Shown here in pieces: positions 6,582-13,694 of a DNA stretch of 13,796 nucleotides. This stretch comes from Campylobacterales bacterium (GTDB lineage Bacteria; Campylobacterota; Campylobacteria; Campylobacterales; Arcobacteraceae): assembly GCA_019752775.1 (NCBI GenBank), contig JAIELU010000051.1:1-13796 (forward strand), written 5' to 3'. The notes under the pieces were generated by a model, which did no database searches, was not told the origin of the DNA, and saw only the letters and a program-made list of their open reading frames with translations. A program made the position numbers and the translations under genes. Each line of letters begins with the position of its first letter. Position 1 is the stretch's first letter.

Positions 6582-8146
6582 TATTTAGCTCCAAACCACG
6601 TATATGTATTTTTTGTTTTAATACCTCTTGCAAGTAATGCCTGATAAATACCGTGTGTTCCTAAAATTCCAGTTACCATTGAAGTAATAATTCCAATAGA
6701 TATTGTCACAGCAAATCCTTTTATTGGACCTGTTCCATAAACATATAAAACAACTGCCACTAATAAAGTAGTAACATTAGAGTCAACAATTGCTCTCATT
6801 GCATTTAAATATCCATCTTCTATTGCTTTTTGAATTGATGCACCTTCTCTTAATATTTCTCTAATTCTTTCGATTATAATAATATTCGCATCAACCGCCA
6901 TACCTATTGTTAAAAGAATTCCTGCCATTCCAGGAAGGGTCAATGTCGCTCCAAACATTGCCATTATTGCAATTATTAAAAAAACATTTGCAATTAATGC
7001 AACATTTGCAACAATTCCAGCACCTTTATAATAAACAATCATAAATCCAAAAACCAACAAAAACCCTGATACTAAAGCAATTGATGAAGCTCTAATTGAA
7101 TCAGCTCCTAAAGATGGTCCAACACTTCTTTTTTCAAGTAAAGTAACAGTAGCAGGTAATGCACCACTTCTTAAAGCAATTGCAACATTTCCAGCTTCTG
7201 CAACTGTAAATCCACCTGATATTTGTCCACTTCCACCACCAATTCTCTCTCTAATATTTGGCGCTGAATAAACTTTCCCATCTAAAACTACTGCTAATCT
7301 TTTCCCAATATTTTTAGAAGTAAATTCTCCAAAAATTCTAGCACCTGTTGAATTTAATGTAAAATTGATAATTGCTTGGTTTGATTTATCAAATGCAACT
7401 TGGGCATCAATTACTTGAGAACCATTTAAAATTGGAATTTCTTTTACGAGATATCTTAAATTTGGATTTTTTGTATCTTCAAGAATAATATCCCCATAAG
7501 AAGAAGCTTGTGAATTTGTCATGTTATTAACTTGGTCATTTTTTTCTTCGTCAATTGCCATTAATTCAAGATTTGCAGGTTTAGAAATAAGCTCTCTTGC
7601 GCCTTTTTCCTCTTCTGCTGTTTTAATCCCTGGTAATTCTACGACTATATCACTTTCACCTTGTCTTATAACATTAGGTTCAGATAATCCAAATTGATCA
7701 AGTCTATTTCTAATTGTTTCAACAGCTTGTGCAACTGCTAAATCTTTAGTTTTGACAATATCTTCTGGTGTTAATTTTATAGTATATTCTAAACCAGTTT
7801 TTGTAATAGCTAGTCCTTTTATACCACTTAACATTGTATCAATTTTTGATATTTCATCTGCATCTAATACACTAAATGAAACATTATCTTCATTTATTAA
7901 CAATCCGTCGATTAACAACTCTTCATCATCTGAAAAATATTTTACGGTTGTTGCTATTGATTTAATTTTTGAACCCACTGCTTCGTGTGTATTAACACCT
8001 AAAAGCATATGTAATCCACCTTGTAAATCAAGTCCTAATGCTATTTTTTTTCCTGTATTTGTTTGTAATAAAGATGGAATTGAGAAAACAACACCAAAAA
8101 TAATACATAGCAGTAATATTATAAATCTATAATTAAAGATTTTCAA
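6581..8146 (-). CDS. secD: Protein translocase subunit SecD
   Basis: This 521-residue partner of SecF in the preprotein-export motor has an N-terminal membrane helix (~7-25) followed by KIALGLDLQGGLHMLLGV, the family's first conserved block. A large periplasmic region with P1 and P4 features follows (AVETIRNRLDQFGLSEP, GESDIVVELPG). A C-terminal five-helix bundle (~350-510) carries GMAVDANIIIIERIREILREG, the counterpart of the SecF NDTIIIFDRIRE motif. The start is TTG at 8144-8146, not ATG. It is supported by a well-placed AAGGA (8154-8158), which leaves about seven bases before TTG. No in-frame ATG lies nearby before the first membrane helix. It follows yajC after an 80-base gap containing a strong hairpin. 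Confidence 0.97.
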   Translation of the reverse strand: MKIFNYRFIILLLCIIFGVVFSIPSLLQTNTGKKIALGLDLQGGLHMLLGVNTHEAVGSKIKSIATTVKYFSDDEELLIDGLLINEDNVSFSVLDADEISKIDTMLSGIKGLAITKTGLEYTIKLTPEDIVKTKDLAVAQAVETIRNRLDQFGLSEPNVIRQGESDIVVELPGIKTAEEEKGARELISKPANLELMAIDEEKNDQVNNMTNSQASSYGDIILEDTKNPNLRYLVKEIPILNGSQVIDAQVAFDKSNQAIINFTLNSTGARIFGEFTSKNIGKRLAVVLDGKVYSAPNIRERIGGGSGQISGGFTVAEAGNVAIALRSGALPATVTLLEKRSVGPSLGADSIRASSIALVSGFLLVFGFMIVYYKGAGIVANVALIANVFLIIAIMAMFGATLTLPGMAGILLTIGMAVDANIIIIERIREILREGASIQKAIEDGYLNAMRAIVDSNVTTLLVAVVLYVYGTGPIKGFAVTISIGIITSMVTGILGTHGIYQALLARGIKTKNTYTWFGAK

Positions 8147-8182
8147 TTTTTTTCCTTAGTTTAGGTTTTAAATTTGAAGTAA

Positions 8183-8211
8183 ATAAGATATGTAAAAATT
8201 ACATATCTTAT
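8183..8211 (-). promoter_or_regulatory. Intercistronic hairpin between yajC and secD
   Basis: A perfect 13-bp stem (ATAAGATATGTAA / TTACATATCTTAT) has a 3-base loop and lies 15 bases past the yajC stop. No T-run follows on the minus strand, so it is not a standard terminator. More likely it acts as an RNA stability element, processing site or weak attenuator that sets the yajC:secDF ratio. Confidence 0.6.
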
Positions 8212-8226
8212 AGATTTTGAAGAGAA

Positions 8227-8493
8227 TTATTCTACTAAAAGTTTAGCAACAAACTCTTTGATAAGTTTCATTTCAGTATTATCACTGTTTTTTACTACAA
8301 AATAAGTATCTTCTACTTTTGCAACCTCTACAATTAAGCCACCATTTGTTACAATTTTGTCACCTTTTTTCAAATTAGCAACCATTTCTTTATGAGCTTT
8401 CGCTTGTTTTTGTTGTGGTCGGATAATTAAAAAGTAAAAAATTGCAAATAATGCAACTAGAGGTAGCAATGAGCTTATTAAATCTGTATTCAT
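8227..8493 (-). CDS. yajC: Sec translocase accessory protein YajC
   Basis: This is an 88-residue single-pass membrane protein that associates with SecDF. Seen: one membrane helix (~7-23) ending in the hallmark YFLIIRPQQKQAK, then a small cytoplasmic SH3-like domain with LKKGDKIVTNGG. The start chosen is ATG at 8491-8493. A TTG immediately upstream (8494-8496) would place the ribosome-binding site AAGGA only three bases from the start, whereas ATG gives a spacing of about six to seven. It is the first gene of the export operon and diverges from lnt, only 28 bases away. Confidence 0.96.
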   Translation of the reverse strand: MNTDLISSLLPLVALFAIFYFLIIRPQQKQAKAHKEMVANLKKGDKIVTNGGLIVEVAKVEDTYFVVKNSDNTEMKLIKEFVAKLLVE

Positions 8494-8521
8494 CAAATTT
8501 CCTTTTAAGAAGTAGTTTATT

Positions 8522-9754
8522 ATGTTTTTACTAAAACGCGATTATTCTAACAAAAACTTCATAATAAAAGGCTTCATCAGCTCAATTTTATTAAGTTCTT
8601 TTATTTATTTGAGTTATTTCAATATAGAAATCAAACTTTTAAATACAATTGTAGCACTATTGGCTTTGTATTTTTTATTAATTATTCCTAAAAAAGCCCT
8701 ATTTATTAGTGGATTTATGACAGGAGTTTTATGGTGTTGGTGGATGGCTGTTAGTTTACAATACTATGATTTGGTATATCTAACTCCTGTTATTTTAATC
8801 TGCATTGGAATTGTATTTGGAGTAATTTTTTACTTTTTTGCTTTATTTGATAGATTAACATTTAGAATATTAACTATTTTTGCTTTTACTTTTTTTGCTC
8901 CTTTTGGTTTTAATTGGATGAAATTTGAACTTATTTTTATTGATTCTTATATTGGCATTGATAAACTGAGTTTTATTTTAGTTCTAATTTCATTTTATTT
9001 TATTATAAAACTAAAAAGATTCAAAATTCTGGGAATTATTCCTCTTTTATTTGCTTTATCTTTCCCAAAAGGTCATTATATTCAAAACCCTAATGCTAAA
9101 ATTTATATGCCACAAATGAATGTAAATCAAAGCCTAAGATGGGATAAACAATATAAACCAACCCTTGAACAACAAAATTTTGATGAAATAAATTATGCAA
9201 TAAGTCAAAATAAAGATTTAGTAGTTTTACCAGAAACAGCATTTACAACACCACTAAATAGAAATGAAATTTTATTTCAAAAACTAAAAGAATTATCTAC
9301 TAAAATTGATATTATAACCGGTGCAATTTATATAGAAAATGACCAAATTTACAATGCTTCTTATCATTTTAGTAATGGCGTTGTACAAATTGCTAAAAAA
9401 GTTGTTTTAGTTCCCTTTGGAGAAGAAATTCCTTTCCCAAAATTTTTAGTTGATTTTATTAATGATATTTTTTATAATGGTGCACAAGATTACTCAAAAG
9501 CTAGTGAACCAACTGATTTTATGATAAAAGGTGAGAAATTTAGAAATGCAATTTGTTACGAAGCAACAACAGATAAAATATTTGAAAATTTAGGTGATAC
9601 AGAATATATGATTGCAATATCAAATAATGCTTGGTTTATTCCATCAATTGAACCAACATTACAGCATTTGTTACTTAAATATTACTCTAAAAAATATGAT
9701 GTAAATATATATCATATTGCAAATGGAAGCCAAAATAGAATCTACCGTCCATAA
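8522..9754 (+). CDS. lnt: Apolipoprotein N-acyltransferase Lnt
   Basis: This 410-residue inner-membrane enzyme transfers an acyl chain from a phospholipid to the free amino group of the lipoprotein N-terminal cysteine. Seen: about six hydrophobic segments in residues 15-185, then a periplasmic nitrilase-fold domain. The expected catalytic triad is present: Glu238 in LVVLPETAF, Lys293 in KKVVLVPFGEEIPFP, and Cys345 in AICYEA. A conserved AISNNAWF follows. It is shorter than the ~510-residue E. coli enzyme, mainly in the membrane part, which I believe is usual for Campylobacterota. The C-terminus (NGSQNRIYRP) lacks the final membrane helix seen in longer family members. The gene is plus-strand, divergent from yajC and convergent with the DUF4105 gene. 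The ribosome-binding site is weak (AAGAAG). Confidence 0.93.
   Translation: MFLLKRDYSNKNFIIKGFISSILLSSFIYLSYFNIEIKLLNTIVALLALYFLLIIPKKALFISGFMTGVLWCWWMAVSLQYYDLVYLTPVILICIGIVFGVIFYFFALFDRLTFRILTIFAFTFFAPFGFNWMKFELIFIDSYIGIDKLSFILVLISFYFIIKLKRFKILGIIPLLFALSFPKGHYIQNPNAKIYMPQMNVNQSLRWDKQYKPTLEQQNFDEINYAISQNKDLVVLPETAFTTPLNRNEILFQKLKELSTKIDIITGAIYIENDQIYNASYHFSNGVVQIAKKVVLVPFGEEIPFPKFLVDFINDIFYNGAQDYSKASEPTDFMIKGEKFRNAICYEATTDKIFENLGDTEYMIAISNNAWFIPSIEPTLQHLLLKYYSKKYDVNIYHIANGSQNRIYRP
8544..8549 (-). promoter_or_regulatory. Possible -10 box for the yajC-secD-secF operon
   Basis: On the minus strand TAGAAT, preceded by a T-rich stretch (TTTTTGT), lies within the first codons of lnt, about 50 bases upstream of the yajC ATG. 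T-rich upstream sequence and no -35 fit Campylobacterota promoters. Because yajC and lnt are so close, their promoters must lie in each other's coding sequence, so some such site is expected. Confidence 0.35.
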
Positions 9755-9785
9755 AAGATTAAAGAAAATTTTCTTTAATCTTTTA
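9752..9785. terminator. Bidirectional terminator palindrome shared by lnt and the DUF4105 gene
   Basis: This is a perfect 34-base palindrome (arm TAAAAGATTAAAGAAAA). It begins at the lnt stop codon TAA (9752-9754) and ends at the TAA of the opposing gene (9783-9785 on the minus strand). As RNA it forms a long A/U-rich stem in either direction, with U-rich 3' arms. The GC content is low, so termination strength is uncertain. The symmetric placement between convergent genes strongly suggests a shared transcript end. Confidence 0.75.
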
Positions 9786-11594
9786 AAAATAGTAAAAAAT
9801 CCCAGCTTTTACTCTTTCTTTATCTTTTTTATATAAATCATCATTTATATATTTTATATTTAATGCAAGATTTCGATCTATTTTATAAGTTGTAAATATT
9901 TCAACTTCATTGTTTTCAAGGCTTTTATTATATTTATCATAAGAATATTTAATTCCTAGTTTTATATCCTTGAATTGATTTATTATAAATCCAACAGAGG
10001 TTCCAACTGAATACAATTGCTCACTATTTTTATAATAAAGATTTGAACCAACCATAGTATAAATAAAATTCTTTTCATTTCCAAAGGTAAAACCTGTTTC
10101 TGGTTTGATTTTTAAATAATCACTTTGGTCTTTAAAATGTTCATATCCTAAATCTATTCCCCAAGAAAATGGCTTAAAAATCATATCTTGTTGGGCTAAT
10201 GACTTTATTTTCAAAAGTGTAAATTTATCTAATTTAATATTTTCATCTTTTGTTTTTTTAATATTTAAATCAAAAAAATCAATATAAGCACCCTCTAAAT
10301 AACCATCACTTATGTCATAAATATCCGTATAAACTGGTTTTAGTCCTAATTCAAAACTATCAGTTGAATCATAAAAAAATGATACTTTAGCAGAATCATG
10401 TGAATCTAAAGGATTAAATGGAGTTTTTATATCATAAAAAGAAGCTTTAGAATAAGAACTTCTTTCTTTTAATAATTGCAAATATTTATTTAAATACTCT
10501 TTTTTGTCATATTCATTATTTGCTCGTTGGTATTGTAAATACAAAATTTTGAAATCCAAATAAGATATTTTATCATCAGTAATTAATGAATCATTTAAAG
10601 ATTTATCCTCGTTTATAAAAGCTTTTAAATAATCTTTATTTTCTATTTTCTTTTCTAAAATATTTTTCATTTTTCCCATATTTGAATAACGAAATCTTGA
10701 ATCTTTAACTAAATTATATGATTTTAATATTTTAATAGAATCAAGAGGAACTGTTTTAAAAGTAAAATGACTAACCAAATCTAAATCATTTCTAGCAACT
10801 TCCAATAACCACAAAATATTATAAGAACAATTTTCTTTAAAAAAGAAATAATCAGAATAAGAATCTTTTAATTCAAAGGCATGTAAAACTAATCTATCTA
10901 TTTGCTCTTGAGTTAAATCTAAATCATATTCCCAAATATCTCTTTGTTCTAAATTATTATATTCTTTGATTTTTTCATAATATGGCAAAATTGAATATCT
11001 TCCTTCATATTCTCCAAATAAACCTTTATAAGCAAAAATAAACCCATTTGTATCATCTGTTTTTGCGGCAAAATTTATTGCATTTGATATTAAAGGAGTT
11101 TCTTCATTTGAAGAAACTCTTAAAAAAGTATGTCCATACATTGAAGCTGGTGAATTTATATGAGCTGTTGGGAAAACCATTGTCACATATTTTGCATCAA
11201 TAGAAGAAATATATTCATCCAATTGAGCACAAGGATAAGTAACAATATCTTTTTCTAAAGATGGGATATTTTCTTTTAGCCATTTAACTCTTAAGGGAAA
11301 CCTACATAAAACATTATTTTTCCCATTTTTTAATGAGTTTATAGTTTCAAATAACTCTTTTTTTAAATCTGTTTTACCATCTTTTGATATAAAAAAGTTA
11401 TGTGAATCTATTTCACTTTTACCATTTGTATAATGCAATAATTTTGACCAATATGGATTTTCATAAAGTTTGGTCTGTTCAATAAAAGAGTTTGTGGTTG
11501 AAGAGGAAAAACAAAGAGTAGAAAATAGAAAAGTAAGTAAAAAATACTTACTTTTTCTATTAAAAAAATTACATATATTTAGCAATTGAATCAA
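9783..11594 (-). CDS. DUF4105 / Lnb-like periplasmic domain protein with C-terminal barrel-like region
   Basis: This 603-residue exported protein has a hydrophobic signal (~17-30, YFLLTFLFSTLCFSSS) and a DUF4105/Lnb N-terminal periplasmic domain. That domain carries SPASMYGHTFLRV (His155), FAYKGLFGEYEGRYSILPYY and FFKENCSYNILWLLE (Cys256). In Bacteroides, Lnb proteins with this domain are reported as lipoprotein N-acyltransferases using such Cys/His residues. Activity here is inference. Residues ~400-603 alternate polar and apolar strands and end in Phe (IFYYF), like an outer-membrane beta-barrel. The start is TTG at 11592-11594 (another TTG lies at 11585) without a clear ribosome-binding site. 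The gene overlaps the DUF3015 gene by 26 bases, so it is probably translated by coupling. It lies convergent with lnt. Confidence 0.85.
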   Translation of the reverse strand: MIQLLNICNFFNRKSKYFLLTFLFSTLCFSSSTTNSFIEQTKLYENPYWSKLLHYTNGKSEIDSHNFFISKDGKTDLKKELFETINSLKNGKNNVLCRFPLRVKWLKENIPSLEKDIVTYPCAQLDEYISSIDAKYVTMVFPTAHINSPASMYGHTFLRVSSNEETPLISNAINFAAKTDDTNGFIFAYKGLFGEYEGRYSILPYYEKIKEYNNLEQRDIWEYDLDLTQEQIDRLVLHAFELKDSYSDYFFFKENCSYNILWLLEVARNDLDLVSHFTFKTVPLDSIKILKSYNLVKDSRFRYSNMGKMKNILEKKIENKDYLKAFINEDKSLNDSLITDDKISYLDFKILYLQYQRANNEYDKKEYLNKYLQLLKERSSYSKASFYDIKTPFNPLDSHDSAKVSFFYDSTDSFELGLKPVYTDIYDISDGYLEGAYIDFFDLNIKKTKDENIKLDKFTLLKIKSLAQQDMIFKPFSWGIDLGYEHFKDQSDYLKIKPETGFTFGNEKNFIYTMVGSNLYYKNSEQLYSVGTSVGFIINQFKDIKLGIKYSYDKYNKSLENNEVEIFTTYKIDRNLALNIKYINDDLYKKDKERVKAGIFYYF

Positions 11595-12003
11595 TAACAG
11601 TAGCTGAAGTTACATTTTCACTTGTGTAAATATTTGAAAAATTTGCTTGTAATTTAGTAGAAAATTCAGGTGTATTTTCTACATTCATAAGTTTTGCAAC
11701 AGTTGATAAGGTTTCACCTTTTCCTAATGAAATATCCATTGCTAATTCATCCATATTTTCAGAAACAAATCTAATTAATTTTTCATTTGATACGAAATTA
11801 TTAGGTTTAGAACAATTTGATGTACCAGTAGTGATCCCAAAAGTTTGACTTCCTGTAACATTAGATGATACCGCCATTACTTGAAGTGCAGTTGTACTTT
11901 GATCTCTCATAATAATAGAACCTAATCCACAACCCGTATTATCATTTGCATAAATTGATATTGATAAACCCAATGCAGCGATTAAAACAATAATCTTTTT
12001 CAT
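11569..12003 (-). CDS. DUF3015-family secreted protein
   Basis: This 144-residue protein has a clear Sec signal peptide (MKKIIVLIAALGLSISIYAND, cleavage likely after YA at about residue 19). A small periplasmic domain with the DUF3015 pattern follows: GCGLGSIIM near the N-terminus, QTFGITTGTSNC in the middle, and a helical C-terminus. Cys25 and Cys64 could form a disulfide. Its function is unknown. It overlaps the DUF4105 gene by 26 bases. From memory, DUF3015 and DUF4105 genes are also adjacent in some gammaproteobacteria, which suggests a functional pair. The ATG has a strong ribosome-binding site (AAGGAG, about six bases upstream), in contrast to its downstream partner. Confidence 0.88.
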   Translation of the reverse strand: MKKIIVLIAALGLSISIYANDNTGCGLGSIIMRDQSTTALQVMAVSSNVTGSQTFGITTGTSNCSKPNNFVSNEKLIRFVSENMDELAMDISLGKGETLSTVAKLMNVENTPEFSTKLQANFSNIYTSENVTSATVIDSIAKYM

Positions 12004-12070
12004 ATTATCTCCTTTTGAATTTGAATTTATTTTATTGTTTTTATTTAAAATTTAGCTTAAATAAATTACT

Positions 12071-13468
12071 TTAATATCTTTCAATAATTTTTTTTATGAT
12101 TATTTCTTTTTCTAAATGAAAATCTAACTGTAAATCAAAAGCAAATTCTAAAATTTCTTTAAATTTATTACTTGGTTTAAATCCGAGTTTTATTAAATCT
12201 CTTCCTTGAATTATTGGTTTGATTGGCTCATTATGAATATCTAACTCTTTTGCTTTAGCCAAAAGCCAAGAGGTTGCTTTTGGGCATTTTTCTTTATCTT
12301 TTATGGTTCTTCCTAAACAATCAGCCAAACAAACTAAACATAAATCTTCTATATTTACTTTTAAAGATAATCTTTTAATTGCTTTTAATGATGACTCTGC
12401 TAAATAAAGTTGAAAAGGAACTAAATGATTTTTTACTAAGGAACAAACTATTTCTATAAATTTCTTTTCATTTGTGAGTTTTGATAAAAAACTAATTGTT
12501 GGTTCTATTCCTAAATTTTCATGTTTAAAAGAAGTTATTTTCCCATTTATTACTTTTGTACAAAATGGTTTTCCAAAATCATGGCAAAGAATCCCATAAA
12601 ATAAATATAATTTTTTATATTCATCTTCTATTTTTTCTTCTTTTAATATTCTAGCCATTTCATCAAGACACATCATTGTATGAATCCAAACATCTCCCTC
12701 AGGATGATATTCAGGCTCTTGAATACAATTTATTAAAAGTTCTAACTCAGAAAAATATTTTAGAACTCCTAATTCTCTCATTAATTCAAAAGCAATTGAG
12801 GGTTTTGATGATTTTAAAAAAAGTTTTTTGAACTCTTCATAAATTCTCTCTTTTGGTAAATATTCTAACTCATTTTTAAAAACCATTTGTTTACAAAGTT
12901 CTTTTGTTTTTTCTTCTATTTTAAAATCAAATCTTGAAGCAAAACCAACAGCTCGATAAACTCTCAAAGAATCTTCTATAAAAGTTTTGTCATCTATATG
13001 TTTTATAGTTCTGTTTTTTAAGTCTTTTATTCCATCAAAGGGGTCTAAAAACTCTTTTGTAGAAAAATTATACCCTATTGCATTTATAGTAAAATCTCTT
13101 CTTAAAGCTGCTTCTTTAAAGCTTAAATTTGCATTTGTTATTATTTCAAAATCTTGATGAGTATTCCCAACTTTTTTTTCAGTTCGTGGAAGTGCAAAAT
13201 CAAAATCATATTCATTAACTCTTAAAGTTAAAACTCCAAATGATTTTCCAACAAGTTTAACAGAACCGTATTTTTGTAAGCAATTTTGAATAATTTCAAG
13301 AGAGTTTATTCCAAAGATTTCAATATCATAATCTTTGATTGGAATATTTAAAAAGTGGTCACGAACACTTCCACCTACTAAAATTGGAGTTGCTCCAATT
13401 TTTTGTAGATCTTTTAAAATATCTTCTAAGATAGATGGTATTTTAAATTTTGTTATAGTGGTGTACAT
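12071..13468 (-). CDS. cca: CCA tRNA nucleotidyltransferase with HD domain
   Basis: This 465-residue protein adds or repairs the 3' CCA end of tRNAs. Seen: nucleotidyltransferase motif GGSVRD (residues 32-37) followed by the metal-binding DxD (Asp46/Asp48 in KDYDIEIFG); RRDFTINAI; the template-region motif EDSLRVYRAVGFASRFDF; then a C-terminal HD phosphohydrolase domain with His296-Asp297 in CHDFGKP. This is the E. coli-like class II layout, so 2',3'-cyclic phosphodiesterase/phosphatase activity is possible. The ATG at 13466-13468 is preferred over an in-frame TTG at 13507, because the extra 13 residues would merely be an alternative reading of conserved mscS codons. It overlaps the mscS 3' end by 26 bases and has only a weak ribosome-binding site, suggesting coupling. 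Confidence 0.94.
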   Translation of the reverse strand: MYTTITKFKIPSILEDILKDLQKIGATPILVGGSVRDHFLNIPIKDYDIEIFGINSLEIIQNCLQKYGSVKLVGKSFGVLTLRVNEYDFDFALPRTEKKVGNTHQDFEIITNANLSFKEAALRRDFTINAIGYNFSTKEFLDPFDGIKDLKNRTIKHIDDKTFIEDSLRVYRAVGFASRFDFKIEEKTKELCKQMVFKNELEYLPKERIYEEFKKLFLKSSKPSIAFELMRELGVLKYFSELELLINCIQEPEYHPEGDVWIHTMMCLDEMARILKEEKIEDEYKKLYLFYGILCHDFGKPFCTKVINGKITSFKHENLGIEPTISFLSKLTNEKKFIEIVCSLVKNHLVPFQLYLAESSLKAIKRLSLKVNIEDLCLVCLADCLGRTIKDKEKCPKATSWLLAKAKELDIHNEPIKPIIQGRDLIKLGFKPSNKFKEILEFAFDLQLDFHLEKEIIIKKIIERY

Positions 13469-13694
13469 CTTGTTGAGGATACGGAATAGAAATTCCTTCT
13501 TTATCAAATGTAATTTTGATTGTTTCAGTTAAAGCAAATTTTACATCCCAATAATCAGGTGTATTAACCCAAGCACGAACTACAAAATTTACAGAATAAT
13601 CAGCAAGTTCAGAAACTGCAACAGTAATTCCTTTTTCAATTAAAACTTTTTCATTTGAAGTTATGATTGTATTTAAAACATCTTTTACTTTTCG
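13443..13694 (-). CDS. mscS: MscS-family mechanosensitive channel, C-terminal fragment (partial)
   Basis: About 84 codons encode the cytoplasmic C-terminal domain of an MscS-like channel, which releases solutes on hypo-osmotic shock. Seen: RKVKDVLNTI, VAVSELADYSVNFVVRAWVN and the family-typical end FDKEGISIPYPQQDVHH. These align well, in order, with E. coli MscS (VKQILTNII, LNELGASSINFVVRVW, FDAAGISFPYPQMDV). Upstream of about 13692 the similarity stops: the expected IGVxYDxDI segment is absent, and a stop codon appears at 13713-13715. The rest of the gene is missing because foreign sequence is joined here, so this is a truncation by junction rather than by the window edge. It precedes and overlaps cca. 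Confidence 0.85.
   Translation of the reverse strand, partial: RKVKDVLNTIITSNEKVLIEKGITVAVSELADYSVNFVVRAWVNTPDYWDVKFALTETIKITFDKEGISIPYPQQDVHHYNKI

Noticed and set aside
7752..8132. 126-codon plus-strand open frame opposite secD
   Set aside because: It is a shadow of SecD; low-complexity S/N/P-rich translation with no independent support.
13469..13507. Upstream TTG start extending Cca by 13 residues
   Set aside because: The extra codons coincide with the conserved FDKEGISIPYPQQ codons of mscS in another frame, and Cca homologues begin near the ATG at 13468.
13335..13532. Plus-strand open frame opposite cca and mscS
   Set aside because: It spans two genes well supported on the other strand and has no motif.
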